Below, piece by piece: positions 24,142 through 37,000 of a stretch of 64,000 nt of DNA (within the stretch, counting starts at the first letter, position 1; every line of letters starts with the position of its first letter). The stretch spans positions 133,011-197,010 of the forward strand of contig NW_025064939.1 of assembly GCF_019112545.1 (NCBI RefSeq), in the 5' to 3' direction. The stretch is from Guyanagaster necrorhizus. Its lineage: Eukaryota > Basidiomycota > Agaricomycetes > Agaricales > Physalacriaceae. The notes under the pieces are model-generated. The model saw nothing but the letters and a program-made list of their open reading frames with translations, did not search any database and was not told the origin of the DNA. Position numbers and translations under genes: made by a program.

Positions 24142-25495
24142 CTACAGTGATGTATCCAAGCCCCGGTCGACACGCTTGCCATGAGGGAATACAATCCAGC
24201 CTTTAAAGTCTCGATGATCCTCTCTCTGACCCAATCCACTGTCGTATTGCACTGCCTTGGGAGGACAGACATCCTGAAACCAAAGCGGTGAGGGTACGAT
24301 CCCCGTGTCTTGGATGAGATCGGCGATTGGAGATAAGTCTATATGTATTACATGTGTGGGGTTCTGATTTCTCCGCAAGTAGCACGAACTTCAGCTCTGC
24401 AATCAGAGAAGTACACCCAGCTTGCACTTGAATATTCCTGAGCAAGCGACCTAGTACGCAGGCATCGAAGAATCCGTGTCCTTTGATCTGGAGATGGGAT
24501 ATTGACCAGAGCTCCGTGCAGCCACGTATATCGTATGCTCCACCTCCACGTTCTGGGAATCGAGCGCCGCATGCCACTCTGTTGTCCTTTCACCCTACTA
24601 TATGCAAGATAACGATGGAGACTCGAGCCGCAAAGCCTCCGTCAAGGTCCCGAACTCAGAGCGCAACAACCATTTCTTTGTTCTGGCCGTCCTGACTTTT
24701 ACTATTTTGTGATGTTTCTTCACTATCTACATCCAGCGCTTACTTCTTATTGGCTGTATATTAACGAGGTAATTATTGAGTCTTGTGAGCAAATTTTGAC
24801 TGAACTTATCGCGCTGCCAGGCATCAATGACTTCTCCGACATCAGACGGCCGTGGCCCCTTCAGAATCGTTGCTGGAGTAACACCATGCTTAGTGCCATT
24901 AGCGAGCTTACCGCGGTGGTCATCCGACTGATAGGTGGGATCGCCCTCCTTCTCAGCCAGAAGTCATCAATTTCATTCCGGCACGGCCGTATTTTTTCCC
25001 TAAAATATATCAGGCTGTCATGTCTCCTTGCCGACGACTGTGTCCTTCGACAATGTATGATCCCGTTATCGTTCCCTTTGAGCCAAGATCGGATTTGAAC
25101 ACAGCGCCACTTTGTGGACACCTCACGGTAATATTCTAGTCCAGCTTGTAATGCTGGCCTGTGATAATTGATAAATGAGTCACTTGAAGACATGCAATTT
25201 ACAGGTGGAGCAGAGTCCATTTCAACACCTTTGAAGGGAGGATATCGAATATATCCCCCAACCCTCTCGCAATCCAAGCATATTCTCGTTCGTACTTTTT
25301 GTGCGCCTCTAGGATCTTGTACGAATTATCCTCTTTCATAGGTCTCCAAATGCATCCCGCGAGTCCCTGATACTCAATGAATTTCGATTTCAGCACGATC
25401 TGATGGGACGTTCTTTAATTCTTCTTCTGTCGAGGGTGACAGGTGCACATCCTCCTCATAAGAACAGCCCTGTTGACTTCACTTCCCACCAGCAT
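24142..25495 (-). CDS. Candidate multi-exon gene of unknown function, exon ends unsure
   Basis: Several open stretches follow each other on the minus strand. 25396-25205 includes WIARGLGDIFDILPS. 25170-24905 includes FINYHRPALQAGLEYYREVS. 24870-24770 includes DVGEVIDAWQRDKF. 24535-24360 includes HLQIKGHGFFDACVLGRLL. 24335-24142 includes GWIVFPHGKRVDRGLDTSL and ends at a stop. Candidate introns have plausible donors (GTAAGC near 24908, GTAATA near 24350) and branch sites. The leucine-rich segment near 24480-24400 faintly recalls F-box-associated proteins, which is only an impression. More than one frame is open in places, and the proposed ATG at 25495 lies 9 bases from the ATG of the gene proposed on the other strand, so at least one start is wrong. 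Confidence 0.25.
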
Positions 25496-25504
25496 TGACG
25501 AACA

Positions 25505-26355
25505 ATGAACCACAGAGAGGAGGAAAATCTTTCCTTGCTCGCACCGTCCAGCCCAAAGGAGGAGCTACGATTCTCTGAAACGACCCTGTGTTATTCAATC
25601 TTCCTTCTTTACACCACCAGAACTCGTCCCAAGCCGTATAGGTAACACACTCTTCATCATAGTCGCATTACTCCTGGGCATCGCTGGGTTACATCACATT
25701 ACTTATGGGATGGGTGGGACTTACATGAGTAATTCTGGATCAAGAATTATTCCAACGTGCTACACATCTCCACCCCGACCACAATCTCACGATGTGAACG
25801 TCAAATCGGGCTCTACTTACCCCCGTGCTGTGCTCCTAAGTAGAGATGCCTCCGTCGACACGATAGTCTACAACGTAACGATGCCTGTACATTTTCGTGC
25901 TGGGAAATCGAACAAATCCTGACCGTATCGTTCGCTAGGGCGCGCTGCTCTCTATTGTGTCTTTTTCCAATGGCATAGGTATCATATCGTACAACGAACG
26001 TCGGTCTTTCCAACAGCATTGGCACTCGAAATCGTTTCGGCGTCTCCCGAAAATATCACCCTCTCTGTACGTAGGGGGAAGAAGGCGTCGAGTGGATCCC
26101 ATCTCACGGAAGAATATGTTCCGGTAGTTATCCTAGACTCATTATATTAGGTACATCAGTTTGATCAGCGACATCTGAATCTTCACGTACATGAATGTCA
26201 ACACTGAATGCATTATCGAGAAAGTAAGGAATGAGGTCCTTGTGCATCACCATAGCATTGCATACTACCTGCATGTCGGCCCGACGTCGACCGGAGGGAC
26301 GAAGCATGTCTCTGGCCGGGAAAACCTTGTGATGATCAGCCAGCGACAAAAATGA
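25505..26355 (+). CDS. Candidate six-exon gene, possible type II membrane protein
   Basis: Proposed exons are 25505-25625, 25663-25886, 25939-25978, 26017-26066, 26151-26186 and 26221-26355, giving about 201 residues in consistent phase. The N-terminus is acidic and polar (MNHREEENLSLLAPSSP). A hydrophobic run follows (SIFLLYTTRT joined to LALLLGIAGL, about residues 31-50), then a longer C-terminal part with two N-glycosylation sequons (NVT, NIT). That layout suits a signal-anchor protein facing the secretory lumen. Best splice evidence is the intron 25887-25938 (GTACAT start, CTGAC branch, GCTAG end). The first proposed donor (GTCCCA) is weak and two introns are under 40 bases. No homologue is recognised. 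The chain could be accidental or a decayed gene. Confidence 0.3.
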
Positions 26356-29300
26356 TCTTAGAATGGCACTCACTAATTGAGAGAAATAGGGAGGAAGTAT
26401 CCAACATAACCCAGCCATCTCGACGGAACCACTGGCTACAGAGTTAAGCCTTCCTTAGGATATCATCTAGTATTTATCGAGAGGAGGCTGTCGAATGTAG
26501 GTGAGGGGGCTCCGTAGTCAGTACGATTTGTTATATTAGAAAACCCAGTTAGCAAAGCGGATCCCAATAACAATGGCTCGAATCTTCTTCTGTTTGAAGG
26601 AAATGTAGCTCTCCTTGGTCCATTGTCCCTTGACGGTGATCTACGCATGATTGTTCGCTGTTGTAACCCGTCAGGATCTCTAGTCATCAACCGCGCCATA
26701 TGATTTGTCCTATGATCACTGCATACGACGAAATTAGCACCCTCGAAATACAGAGGGAAGGAATCGCATGTTTCCCACATGAAAATCAATCATCAGTCGA
26801 ATACATCAAACCTGTTCCATTCGGCGATCAGACGTTACTTTCTATGTGGGGATACAGACCACTTTGTTATGGATGGTGGCGTTAGAGAAGCTGGTATCAC
26901 AGAAGGTTGGCGAAGTCGATGTGAATGTGAAGCGTGCCGTCGGGTATATTGTCTCTTCGAGATGAGAAGAAGAGGTGCTGTCAAGGAATAGAGTTGCTGA
27001 ATGACTAACCGTGCCGTGGTGAAGGTAGAATACGGATTCTGTGTATAACTGATGACGGATGTGGGAGGAACGATGAGAATAGCGGAATGCTTTTGCGAGA
27101 GTCGGTGGCTTCATCATAAGATTCAGTACCACGCTCCCTGACTATGAAGAAATGCGTATGATTGATTCGTTCCCGCTAAGTTAAGTCCAATTCTTATTTC
27201 TGGAGCCCGGTTCACTGTTTCAACATGCCCTAATATGCCATTTTAAAGAAAATTTCCACGGCAGGAGGAAGAGGCGATGAGTACACGAAAGGAAGGACAG
27301 GTGTTCGACATGTCGCCATGGGGGCTATACAAATGGGTCAAACAAAATCCGGGCATCATTCTGGTCTTGACGAAAGGTTATTGTTCACGTCAAAGGCCAC
27401 CGGTCTGATTGGGATTTGCGACCATCGGGCGCCGCCACAAGGATATCCCATCTTCGTTCCACCCTCATTTGCCCCGGGACAAACGAACGGTGAAGAAATA
27501 TATACGGTTATATTCTTAAGAGCGGAACGACGGGAACCAATGCAAAGTTATGTTCACATGTTTTTGGAACATCAATTTGACTTAGGGTTCTCTTCATTGA
27601 CGCCTTCTAGGACTGATGTTTCATGCGTACACGGTGCTTCGTATACGACCTTCGTCCTGTATTTCATAGTAAAGTTTCTTCTATAGCCTCAAGTAGTATT
27701 CCGGGACTCAGCGTCAGCGGTGTGAAGAAGCCTGGTCGGAAGGCAATGATATCGCCAGTCCCAGTCGATTTACACACGCAAGGCTGTATCTTCACGACCA
27801 AAGTCAGACATCTTCTGCTTCCTCCTTGCCTCATTGCCATACTTCTACTGATCCTCATTCTTATACCCGTATTATGTGCTCGCGTTGCCGAATACGTCAA
27901 CATCTGATCATATACCGAACTACGAGACAACTATCCCATATCTTCCGAGTAGAAACTCATGTTTTAGACGCATCATAGTTCCGCGGCCTGTCCTGACTTT
28001 TCTCCCGCTAGAGTATCCTCGGTCCTGCACATGATTCCCGTCTCTGTCAATAATCATATACCGGTACTTTCTAAGCTCCTTTCCCATTCACTGACGTATC
28101 ACTGGATGAATAATCTGAATGTAGTCATCCTTCACTTGTAGAAGGAATCAACTCACCACCGACAGCAAGAGTCCCAACCGCCCACGGGGAAACCTTGAAT
28201 TTGGCGAAACTTACATCACAGTGCAGAAGATAGCCGGTGGATGACAATGTGGTTCTCCAGACTGACCAGAAAGTCTTCGTGTTTACTACACCTGCCTCCT
28301 CGTCGACATCACGTGTCATAAGTTGCATGATCGATGTCTTTGACGCGCCACCCACACTGGTCTCCGCCGAACATGATTCCGGTGATCACATGCAGGAATG
28401 GTTTGGACCGCTTCTCAAGGCAGGCGCATGTCGCAGAGAAGCAGATTTGATGAGGATTGATTGATATGCATGAGAAGTTACAAACACGCCACAAACGAAG
28501 AAAAGCAGTCAGAAATGTTATTCAGAATGGGACGTCCTAGTGTGAATGGTCTTGACAAATATTCGGCATAACGTACCGTCGTCTCCTGAGGGTCCGCACC
28601 TACGTCGTACCGGGGATATTCTTGAATTTGGGTACGATTTCGGAATCCCTACGCCAGAATGCTCTGATCAGGACAGAGAGTAGAATGAGAACAGAACAAG
28701 TACCAATCTCACACATACATGTCCCTACGGTATGAACATCACCCATTATAGGATGGGGATGGGAAATACCTCTGTTCTATCAAATTAAAGTGAACGCCAA
28801 AACGCGCGGTGAGAACACGTAGCAGTCTGATGGCACACCGAAACATATCATACCGAGCTAAAGTGCACGATGACGATGACAGATAAAGATCGGAAGACGT
28901 GATCCATGAAGCTCCCCTGTGTCCCCTTTGAGGCTGCTTAACGTCAGGTAGCAATGACACTAGAAAAGATGTTGGAGAACGGGCCTATACAATTGTAGCT
29001 GAAATGAGATGCGGAGAGGACAATCTTCGCAGAGATGCACGGGCTTGTACGACAAATGATTGCTGATAGATATAGCTGAGAACCCTGACCAGGGAACGAA
29101 GGTTAGTCGTGGAAGTAAATTGCCGTCGTGACGACCAAGAGAACGTTAAGGAAAATACACACTTGGGTGGTCCGAGGGACTTCCAGAATGGTCCAAGGAC
29201 GATAAGACGGACTCAGATGGAGGGTTCCTATCTGATTGCTATATTTTTGTTAGTAATGAGCAAGCTTTTCGTCGGGACTTTGTGTCTAAACATACGGGAA

Positions 29301-30040
29301 TGCACTGTTATCCTTTCATGGGAACCAATTGTCCAATAGCCAAAATTTAAATGCTAGCGCGGAGACTAAGATCCAAAGAGATCACCCAGAGATGAAGAAC
29401 ATACAGTCATGAGCTTCAGGGGTGGAGAATAGTAAAAAGCAGGAACATGAAGGGCGGCTCTTATCGCAGGGTTGATGGGGGAAAGATGGGGGCCAATCTA
29501 TCCTCTCGTTTGTGTCGCACTCGTACTGGGAAAAATACAGCAGAATTAGTTGAGAGATGCCGATGAAAACCAACCGTACAAGAGAAGCGTCGCAGAGGCA
29601 GCCGTTCGCATGGTGATTGGTGATGTTTTTGCAACCGTCAGCCCGTCGTCGGGATAATTGGTGCCTGCCGCTTGCCTGAGTCAAAGGACCCTTTGAACAC
29701 GTGAGCCATGATGATGTAATCTAAAGTCCGGGCCGGATCGATCTTGTGGTTGTTTTCCGACCGTCATCAGACTCGAGAGTTTTTCCAACGGCGGTTCGAA
29801 GAGCTTGTAACCCGTTCGTTCTGCACCTTAGAACTTGTTATCGTGACATGAATCCACTGCACCGCCCATACTGCAGTATCTGACCTGTCTCCACCATTGA
29901 GAATCTAGTTCAATCCGCAATGTCTCCCTTCTCAGCCGTCGCGGGATATTTTTCCTTACTTCAATACTCGAAGATATTCAGGGCGACCATTTTTATTCTT
30001 ATTCATCAAAATTCCTAGCTCCCCATCTATCACTTTCTCA
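26356..30040. other. Long stretch without supported genes
   Basis: The base composition is CpG-normal and unlike the retroelements. Open frames up to about 120 codons occur on both strands (27318-27686 on +, 26463-26789 and 26842-27132 on -), about what chance gives over this length. No family motif, tRNA or inverted-repeat element is recognised. Confidence 0.4.
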
Positions 30041-30048
30041 GGGATATC

Positions 30049-31099
30049 ATGACTCTGCAGGCTGGTGGGTTTCTTAGGTGAGTCACTGGATCTTCTTTGT
30101 TCCACGACAACAATCGTTACAATGGGTGATATATCTATTTATAGAAAGCTCTTTCATACCATCGAAATTAGTTTCAGGCAAACATCTATCTATATCACTC
30201 GAGATTTTGACAGTTATTAGGTGTGGGATTGCGTCGCACCATCTCTGCAGTACGATGCTAGTTCAGGGTATCTAGGTATGATATATTCCTCCACGGTGTG
30301 ATCATTGTGCGGACTACTAATTGCCTGTCAGAAAAGGCAGTTTGAACCATCGACTGGATGGATGCTCGCGCCTGAACCCTGCTCAAGAGGTTCAAGTACG
30401 TCTAGCACTTGATAGTATTTATACCGTGCGCAGGCGCTTAGACGAGTTTTCTCTTTCTGACATTTACGGACAATGGTCAAGGCGTCCTTCTTCGAAGAGG
30501 AAACGGAATTGAAACTGCTCGTATCGCACCAGGATCACAGAGCATATCATCATTGTTGTACGTACCAATCTGCGTATGCTATGTTTGAAATATAAGTCTG
30601 ATAAAACACAGGATATGGAAACACATGCTTTCTCCAGTTTTGTTCTGCATGATAGCGAAAGTGATCCAACCCTCCGTTTGTCGACAGATGGATTCGATAC
30701 CTCGTAGATGCGACAGAAGACACCGTCCGTGTAAACCCTTTCCGTGGAGTCCATCCTCCCCTATATCGATTGAAGACCACAACCTGACGATTTCGTATGA
30801 CCCAAGAATATGCGGTTATACATCTGGTGACTCTCGTGCAGATATATCCCCGTATTCACGGAACGTGTTGCTTGCAAGACCCTTAAAGACGACACCCCGA
30901 ATGGAATCTGAGCAACGTAATGTTGTGAATGCATTTCCCGACGGACCCGATCGCTTGGAACATTCTTCAGGTGAGACCGTATTTCCGAAAACTGTTAACA
31001 ACTCTATCTAAAGAACATCTATCGCCAGGAATACCCAGGCAGGATCTTTTGTTGCACATCACTGTCCATTGGGAAGGACGCGACCATGCTCCTAGTTAA
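30049..31099 (+). CDS. Candidate multi-exon gene of unknown function, 5' half unsure
   Basis: An ATG at 30049 is followed after ten codons by a strong donor (GTGAGT near 30078). Good later introns are 30274-30329 (ACTAAT branch, CTGTCAG end), one opening GTACGT near 30393, one opening GTACGT near 30558 (CTGAT branch, ACACAG end), and one opening GTGAGA near 30972. The last exons read FPDGPDRLEHSS joined to EHLSPGIPRQDLLLH and end at TAA 31097-31099. Alternative frames stay open in the first half, one ending in a basic SSKRKRN tail at 30512. No domain is recognised. It may be a real small-exon gene, a decayed one, or chance. Confidence 0.25.
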
Positions 31100-34000
31100 A
31101 CCATTCTAATGTTGGTCTTTTGGCCGAGGCAGGGGGTGAGTAACGTGCCGTACCGCTCGTTCTCTTTTCTGACAATGAACGTGATTATATCATTTCCTTA
31201 CCCTTCAAAGCTGTTTAGGTACCGTAGACCGACATCATCGGTAGAGACGACGAAAGCACAGGCAGGCTCACGGATAGTAATCTCTCTCATGAACAAGGTC
31301 CCTAACTCGGATGTTATAAACCTGCTTCAGTCGTACCGTGGCGTCAAGGTTTAATATTATTCGGTGCTTCTCTATTGGAAGAGGGTCCCCGTGAGCAGCG
31401 CCTGGAGCTGTACTTCATAAGGATCTTCTACGAATGTTAATTGGCAGGTGTTGACGTTCGCTCTCCATTCGATTCATAGGACTGGTTCCCATGGACTGAC
31501 CCATGACTCAAGAATCAGCGCTCGGCGTCTGGCGGTAGCTGTGTATCCGGTTGCTCAGAGGGGCTATCTTGGAGCCATCCGTCATTCCAATAACTGATAC
31601 GAGACAATGCGATACATTCCTTCAGGTTCCTTTCCTGTCTGGGCTGTTCCGATATTTCGCATGGGTCTCAACATCAACCGTAGTGCATTCCGCTCTTTAC
31701 TCTCTTGTTGACTGAATATGCTATATAGGATATTCGAATTCGACAAAAGTATTCTAACTTTGCATCCCCATGCGAAACTCTTCATTCATTCGGTAATGAT
31801 GACAATGGGCACACAGTCACGATGTGGGTTAACCCTGACCCTTCATTTGTACCCGTCTCATCTGTGTATGGTCTACACGTTGTAGGCTTGCGTTTCGACC
31901 CTATCATGCGCCCATCAACATGGTCCCTCGTCCAGACCGTTCGTTGCGGCCCATCGTGATCAAAGGATATGGATTTTCTCTAGTACGAGCATATCATACC
32001 ACCGGAACCACTCCTCATTCTGCTCGTGATCTACTCAATACTCCAACTTTCTTTGACACGGGAACTTGCGATCTGCACTGCTTCATGGTGCATGGACAGT
32101 AGAGTATGGTAATTCTAAAACGTCTACGTGCCGTGTCTGCGGTTGTTCCGTAGATGCTTGGGCCAATCTCATCTGCGCGTGTTGCTGAAATCATTGTTGT
32201 TCATGTTCCTGTATCCTTCCGCTCGTAACGTAAGCTTGCTCTGTTGTCGGCTTAAAATCATTCATCGAGTGATCCATATCAGGTTTTTGTGGCTTTTTGG
32301 CCATTTTCCCCATCAAGTCCCAACCTTGAACCTACCTCAGAGCCTTGCTCGTTAGAAGATACAATACAATGCGGTTTCAGATGGCTGTATCCGAAGCTCT
32401 GCCAAGTTCCCGATTGTCGTTCTATGGACTCTTTTACCAACGACGGTCGTTCTTGAAATCTAATTACTTATCTTCAACTTGAATGCCGATTGATGTATAT
32501 GGTGGATCATTCATTGGACAGAGTTTGCTCATTCTCTTCCCTTGTCGTTCGATAGAAAAAAGTATACAGTTCGTAAACTTCGTAATCAGCTTTTCCCATA
32601 TCATTAGGGTCTGGTTCTACTGACTCCGCTCCGAAGCGAGAAAGACCCGGGACCGAGTGACCCAACTTTCATCATACGTGATAAGCAAGCTTCTCGCTAT
32701 TTTAGGTTAGGTCCATAACATTCATTGACAGAGACCCTCAGGGACATCGTGCCATGAGAGCTTTCTATTATGTACCATTGAAATGGGTCTTGGATTTCGC
32801 AGGCTGGTGCATTACAACACCGGACCGGCTGAAATGTAAGGTCTCATTACTTATAGGACCCATACGCTACATATTTAACTCCAGGCCGTATGCCACAGTT
32901 TTCCGGTGTACAGAACATAAGATTATGATACAAGCTGTTTGTGCTAGCGCTGGGGCCAATGGCGCTACTCACCCACGGTTCCGTGCAGAAACGAAGAAAA
33001 GATGTTCCAATGACCTCAGTGGCACATTGTTGACTTTCAATGTTCGGATCACATCTACTGACGGGCTCCTTCCGAATATAATGAAGCTCTGCTGGTTCAA
33101 TTGAACGGTTCCGGGATCATACGTCATTAACGTGAGCGGAACATACATCGTTGATTGTGAAAAATATATGTGGCATCCCGAAGGCTTTCTCAACTTTTTC
33201 CGCGGGATGTGACTTGAGAATATTATATTCAAGAGCTCTAATGGCTCGCCATCTTTCTTTTTCTTTTTTTATTCTTTTTTCGTAAATGGACATCGCGTGG
33301 GATCTAAGCTTGTGGTTGTAAATGGTTATATTGGTATGCATAGCATTTCAAATAAAGAGAGAGCTATTCGGAGTTCCTGATTGGTGTGTTACTCCGTGAG
33401 AGCGACGGTGCGGTTAAACGACAAGCCGCTCAAATGATGCCTTGGTGAAGGGGTCAATAGTTTAGTGATACTCCTTGGAAAGCGAGGATGACGTCTGTAT
33501 GGCCTTAGATTTAAGTAACTCGGCGATAGCCAAAGTGGGGGGAATGTCCAGGAAGTCGACATAGAGCTGTCCTTCCCCGGTGTTTCCGCGTGTTCATCAA
33601 AGGGAGTCAGAAGTCCATGGTTGTTTGTTACGCCTACGAATGATTCCTTCAACTCCATCCGTAAGCATTGACAGAACTGGTTGTGTGCGGTGAAAAAACA
33701 CGAGTTCTGCCTTTATTTCGGCCGCGTCTTTTAGGCCATAAACACGGGGGATGAAAGGGAGAAAGATGCAAAAGATGCGAATCCCCAAAATCTTGAGCGG
33801 TTGCCGCGTGCGAACTTTGATGAACATTTCTATATATTTAGTGATCAAGACAAAAATGTTGCGTCTGATCGTACGTTGTCGTGTAGAGCAGTGCAAGGAG
33901 AATGCCTATGCCTCACTCATGCTACCTGAAGCTGTCTAATTAAACTAAAGATGAAGATACTACTGTGAAATATATCTGGAGAACATAGCGTCTTTGTGAC

Positions 34001-37000
34001 TACAAAGTCCTGGACGAAGCCTTCAAGCTTCAAGTCATGAAGATGTTAACTTGAACAAAGTATATAAGAGCGACTCCTTGCCAGTAGTAGGCCAAATAAG
34101 ATGTGCCATAATTTGTCGATTCGCGAACATGGATTGGACGTACTCTCTCCCAGATCTTGAGCGTCGGCGTATAGATCTTGTGCCGATCTAATCAACCCGC
34201 CCGCCACTCGCAAGTCACCGATAGGCAGATGGTAGCTCAGCGCCGGGTATTCGGTCCGTGTCACACTGATATGTTGCCAGCGTCCTGTACCGATTGCTTG
34301 GTTTCCGGTCACAGACGCTCTATGAAGTAAAGGTCCATTGGAAATGGCATCGATAAATATCCTTAAAATACGAGCTAGTTCACTGACACCTAAAAGAGGA
34401 CGAGAAGCCTGTGAGCCTGGATCACCGACTGAACTCTGGCTGAAGCCCGAAGGCTTCTGACATATACGTATACTGTAGTCGTTCAAGTCTACCTGATGTC
34501 ATAATATGCTGCGAAATGTAGTTCCAGGGTCCTCTCGAGTCTCGGCCTGCCAGAATCGGTGTCCTCGGTAAATTCTGGGGGCATGCTTCTTGAAAATATG
34601 GCCATCCAGATACAGTGTCAGACGAACGGATAAGTCCATTATCAACTGTCCCAGTCGACTACGACGTTCTCATTGTTCCATTGTTGATCATTCCAATCCC
34701 AGAAGAGTTCTTCTTCCCGTTTTCCGTGCTTGAGTTCCCAAATCCATCGACTTCTCGATACTCCGACATGTAGAGCCGAATTACAAACCCTCACCCCAAT
34801 TTACATCAGGCTTACGTCTGTTATCTGGGTAGATATCGTCCCACTGGGATATCAACTGGTGCCGCACTACGTTCTCCTTTCACAGAACTGGTATTCTTAG
34901 ACACTTTAGAGCTCATGACTTGAGGCGACCTGAATAATTCTGTTTTCAGTGGTATTCCGTCAAGATCACCCCGTTTTACGTATACAACTTAGCGCATACT
35001 CATTCGTATACTCATCCTTAACAGTGTTCATGGCGGAATGCCTTTACTGGTTAAACCAATTAAGTATACTTTGTCAAGATTTATGTCTCCAGCTCGGAGG
35101 CGTACTCAGATCACCGATAAACTTAATCATCAAGGCGATCCATAGCAACGGTGGATACTCCCTCATCTCGCAGAGAACCACACCACGGAGCAGAAGGACA
35201 GGCGAGAGGAATAATACATGAATGGAAAGGAAGTCTCTCACAAGAGCTGGGTTCTAGCACTCTAGAGCATATAGACATAAGAATATTTGACGCTCTAATG
35301 CCTTGAAGGACGGTTGGACACGCCACATAGGCCAAGCATCCCCGGCCGGAGGCAATGGAAACAACTCCGGCCATCAGACATAGCATGGACGCCGCGAAGC
35401 GGCTTCAGAACTTGAACCGATATCACAGGGAAAGAAATCAATTGACGCAAATAAATGACCATGGAATATGTTCCAATCAATATGGAGAAATAGCTCCAGA
35501 AAAAAAATACAGACATCTAGTTCGTATGTACCACCACCTTTACGACTTCTCTATGATCGTACGTATCTCGTATATATCTTGATATTCGCTCCAGCAACTT
35601 GACGGACTTCACCAGCGGTTCTCCGAGTGGAAGGTGTGAGGTCCGAGCTTCCGCGTAAGAGCTCTTGTATCGAGTCGGCTCTAGAGAATCCCAAATAGAA
35701 ACCTTTCCATAGACAATATTATCAATATCTCGCGACCAAAACTCACCACTGAAGGAGGTCTCAGGCATGATGCAATTTGCGAGCGTATCGGGAGGAACCA
35801 ATAACTTGTAATTAATCAACGATGCGTGAAATAAGTCAAAGCACAAGTGACACAGGCGAGAATTGACTTCGAAGATTTGTCACCAGTTGAAGGATTTCAT
35901 AGAATGAAGGTGTTTACGCACATATCACCATCGGAATTGTGACATTCGGTAGGCTGAAACAACACCAGCACTAGTGCCACTTATCGGAAGAGTCATTCGG
36001 CTACACAGAAGGAGGCGTGTTCAGAGTCGATAATAGTTTAAAAACGGATAAGCGAGATTACCAGTAGGCAAAAGGGGAAAGATGCGTTGCGAGGTTAGGG
36101 ATACCCGGGCACCCACCGTAGCCTAAAATATGACTGGAAGGGGAAGATGAAAGAAAAATGCTACTGTTGACGGAACTATGTGATGTAGGCACTGGATTGC
36201 TATGAAACAGTACATGGCTCGAAGACGCGGCATGCACCATCTGTCCTTTTAGAGTCAGAAAAGACTGGAGACACAAGGAAGTGTATGAACTGGAATTGAA
36301 GGCGATAGAAGTTATTCCTCTAGCTGGACCGGTATGCTCCACAAAAAATAGAGGTTGCAGTCAGAAGAGAACAAGAAGTTGCTATGATGATAACTTTGAG
36401 GAATCATTTGTCTGAAATAGGTGTTAGCCTCCTTCGTGAAAGAGTACTAACAGCCGGCCGATGCCTCGTTCCTTTGTAATTCTTGAACGTGACTTGATGG
36501 TCTAGATCTGAAATTATAGATAGAGTATTTCAACCACAGAAATATAAATGTAGTGAAGAACCTTTGGCGATATTATCTCTTCAGAGAGCAAAGATCGGCG
36601 CCATGAGCATGTTGGTCAAAGTCGAAGGTAGGAAAGTGAAGAGCGCCGGTGACGATCTAATCTTACCTGAGTTACGTCGGGCCGGTGACTTTTTGATCTC
36701 AAGCCGACCACCCCAGACCCTCAGCGACATGAGAAAACGCACTTGAACAACGCAGCTTTACGCCGGTCTCCGCCGCTTTGTTTCATTCTTATTCTTCAAA
36801 TACTAAACGATATCATACCTCGGGATTTCGCGGAATCCATCACTGTAGATTATTTGCAGACAACTGAGCGGCCGATGTTTTCGCATTTTCTTCGTGTTCA
36901 TTGGCTGATTGTCTGCGTAGCCAATGAGGTGCAAGGTTCTATGCGTGCTCGAGCTCCAGGGGTACGACATCCTGAATGATGCAATCTGGATGAAGATATT

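Noticed and set aside
25425..25450. GGATGTGCACCT on the minus strand resembles the end of the hAT-like MITE
   Set aside because: Only one end, no nearby CCGTA cluster and no partner inverted repeat.
26690..27318. Minus-strand chain of short exons from an ATG near 27319
   Set aside because: Frames can be joined but with short introns (35 bases) and weak donors, and alternatives fit equally well. This is what chance splicing of random sequence gives.
34046..34486. 146-codon minus-strand frame
   Set aside because: No motif, no start context or splice support. The length is within chance over this much sequence.
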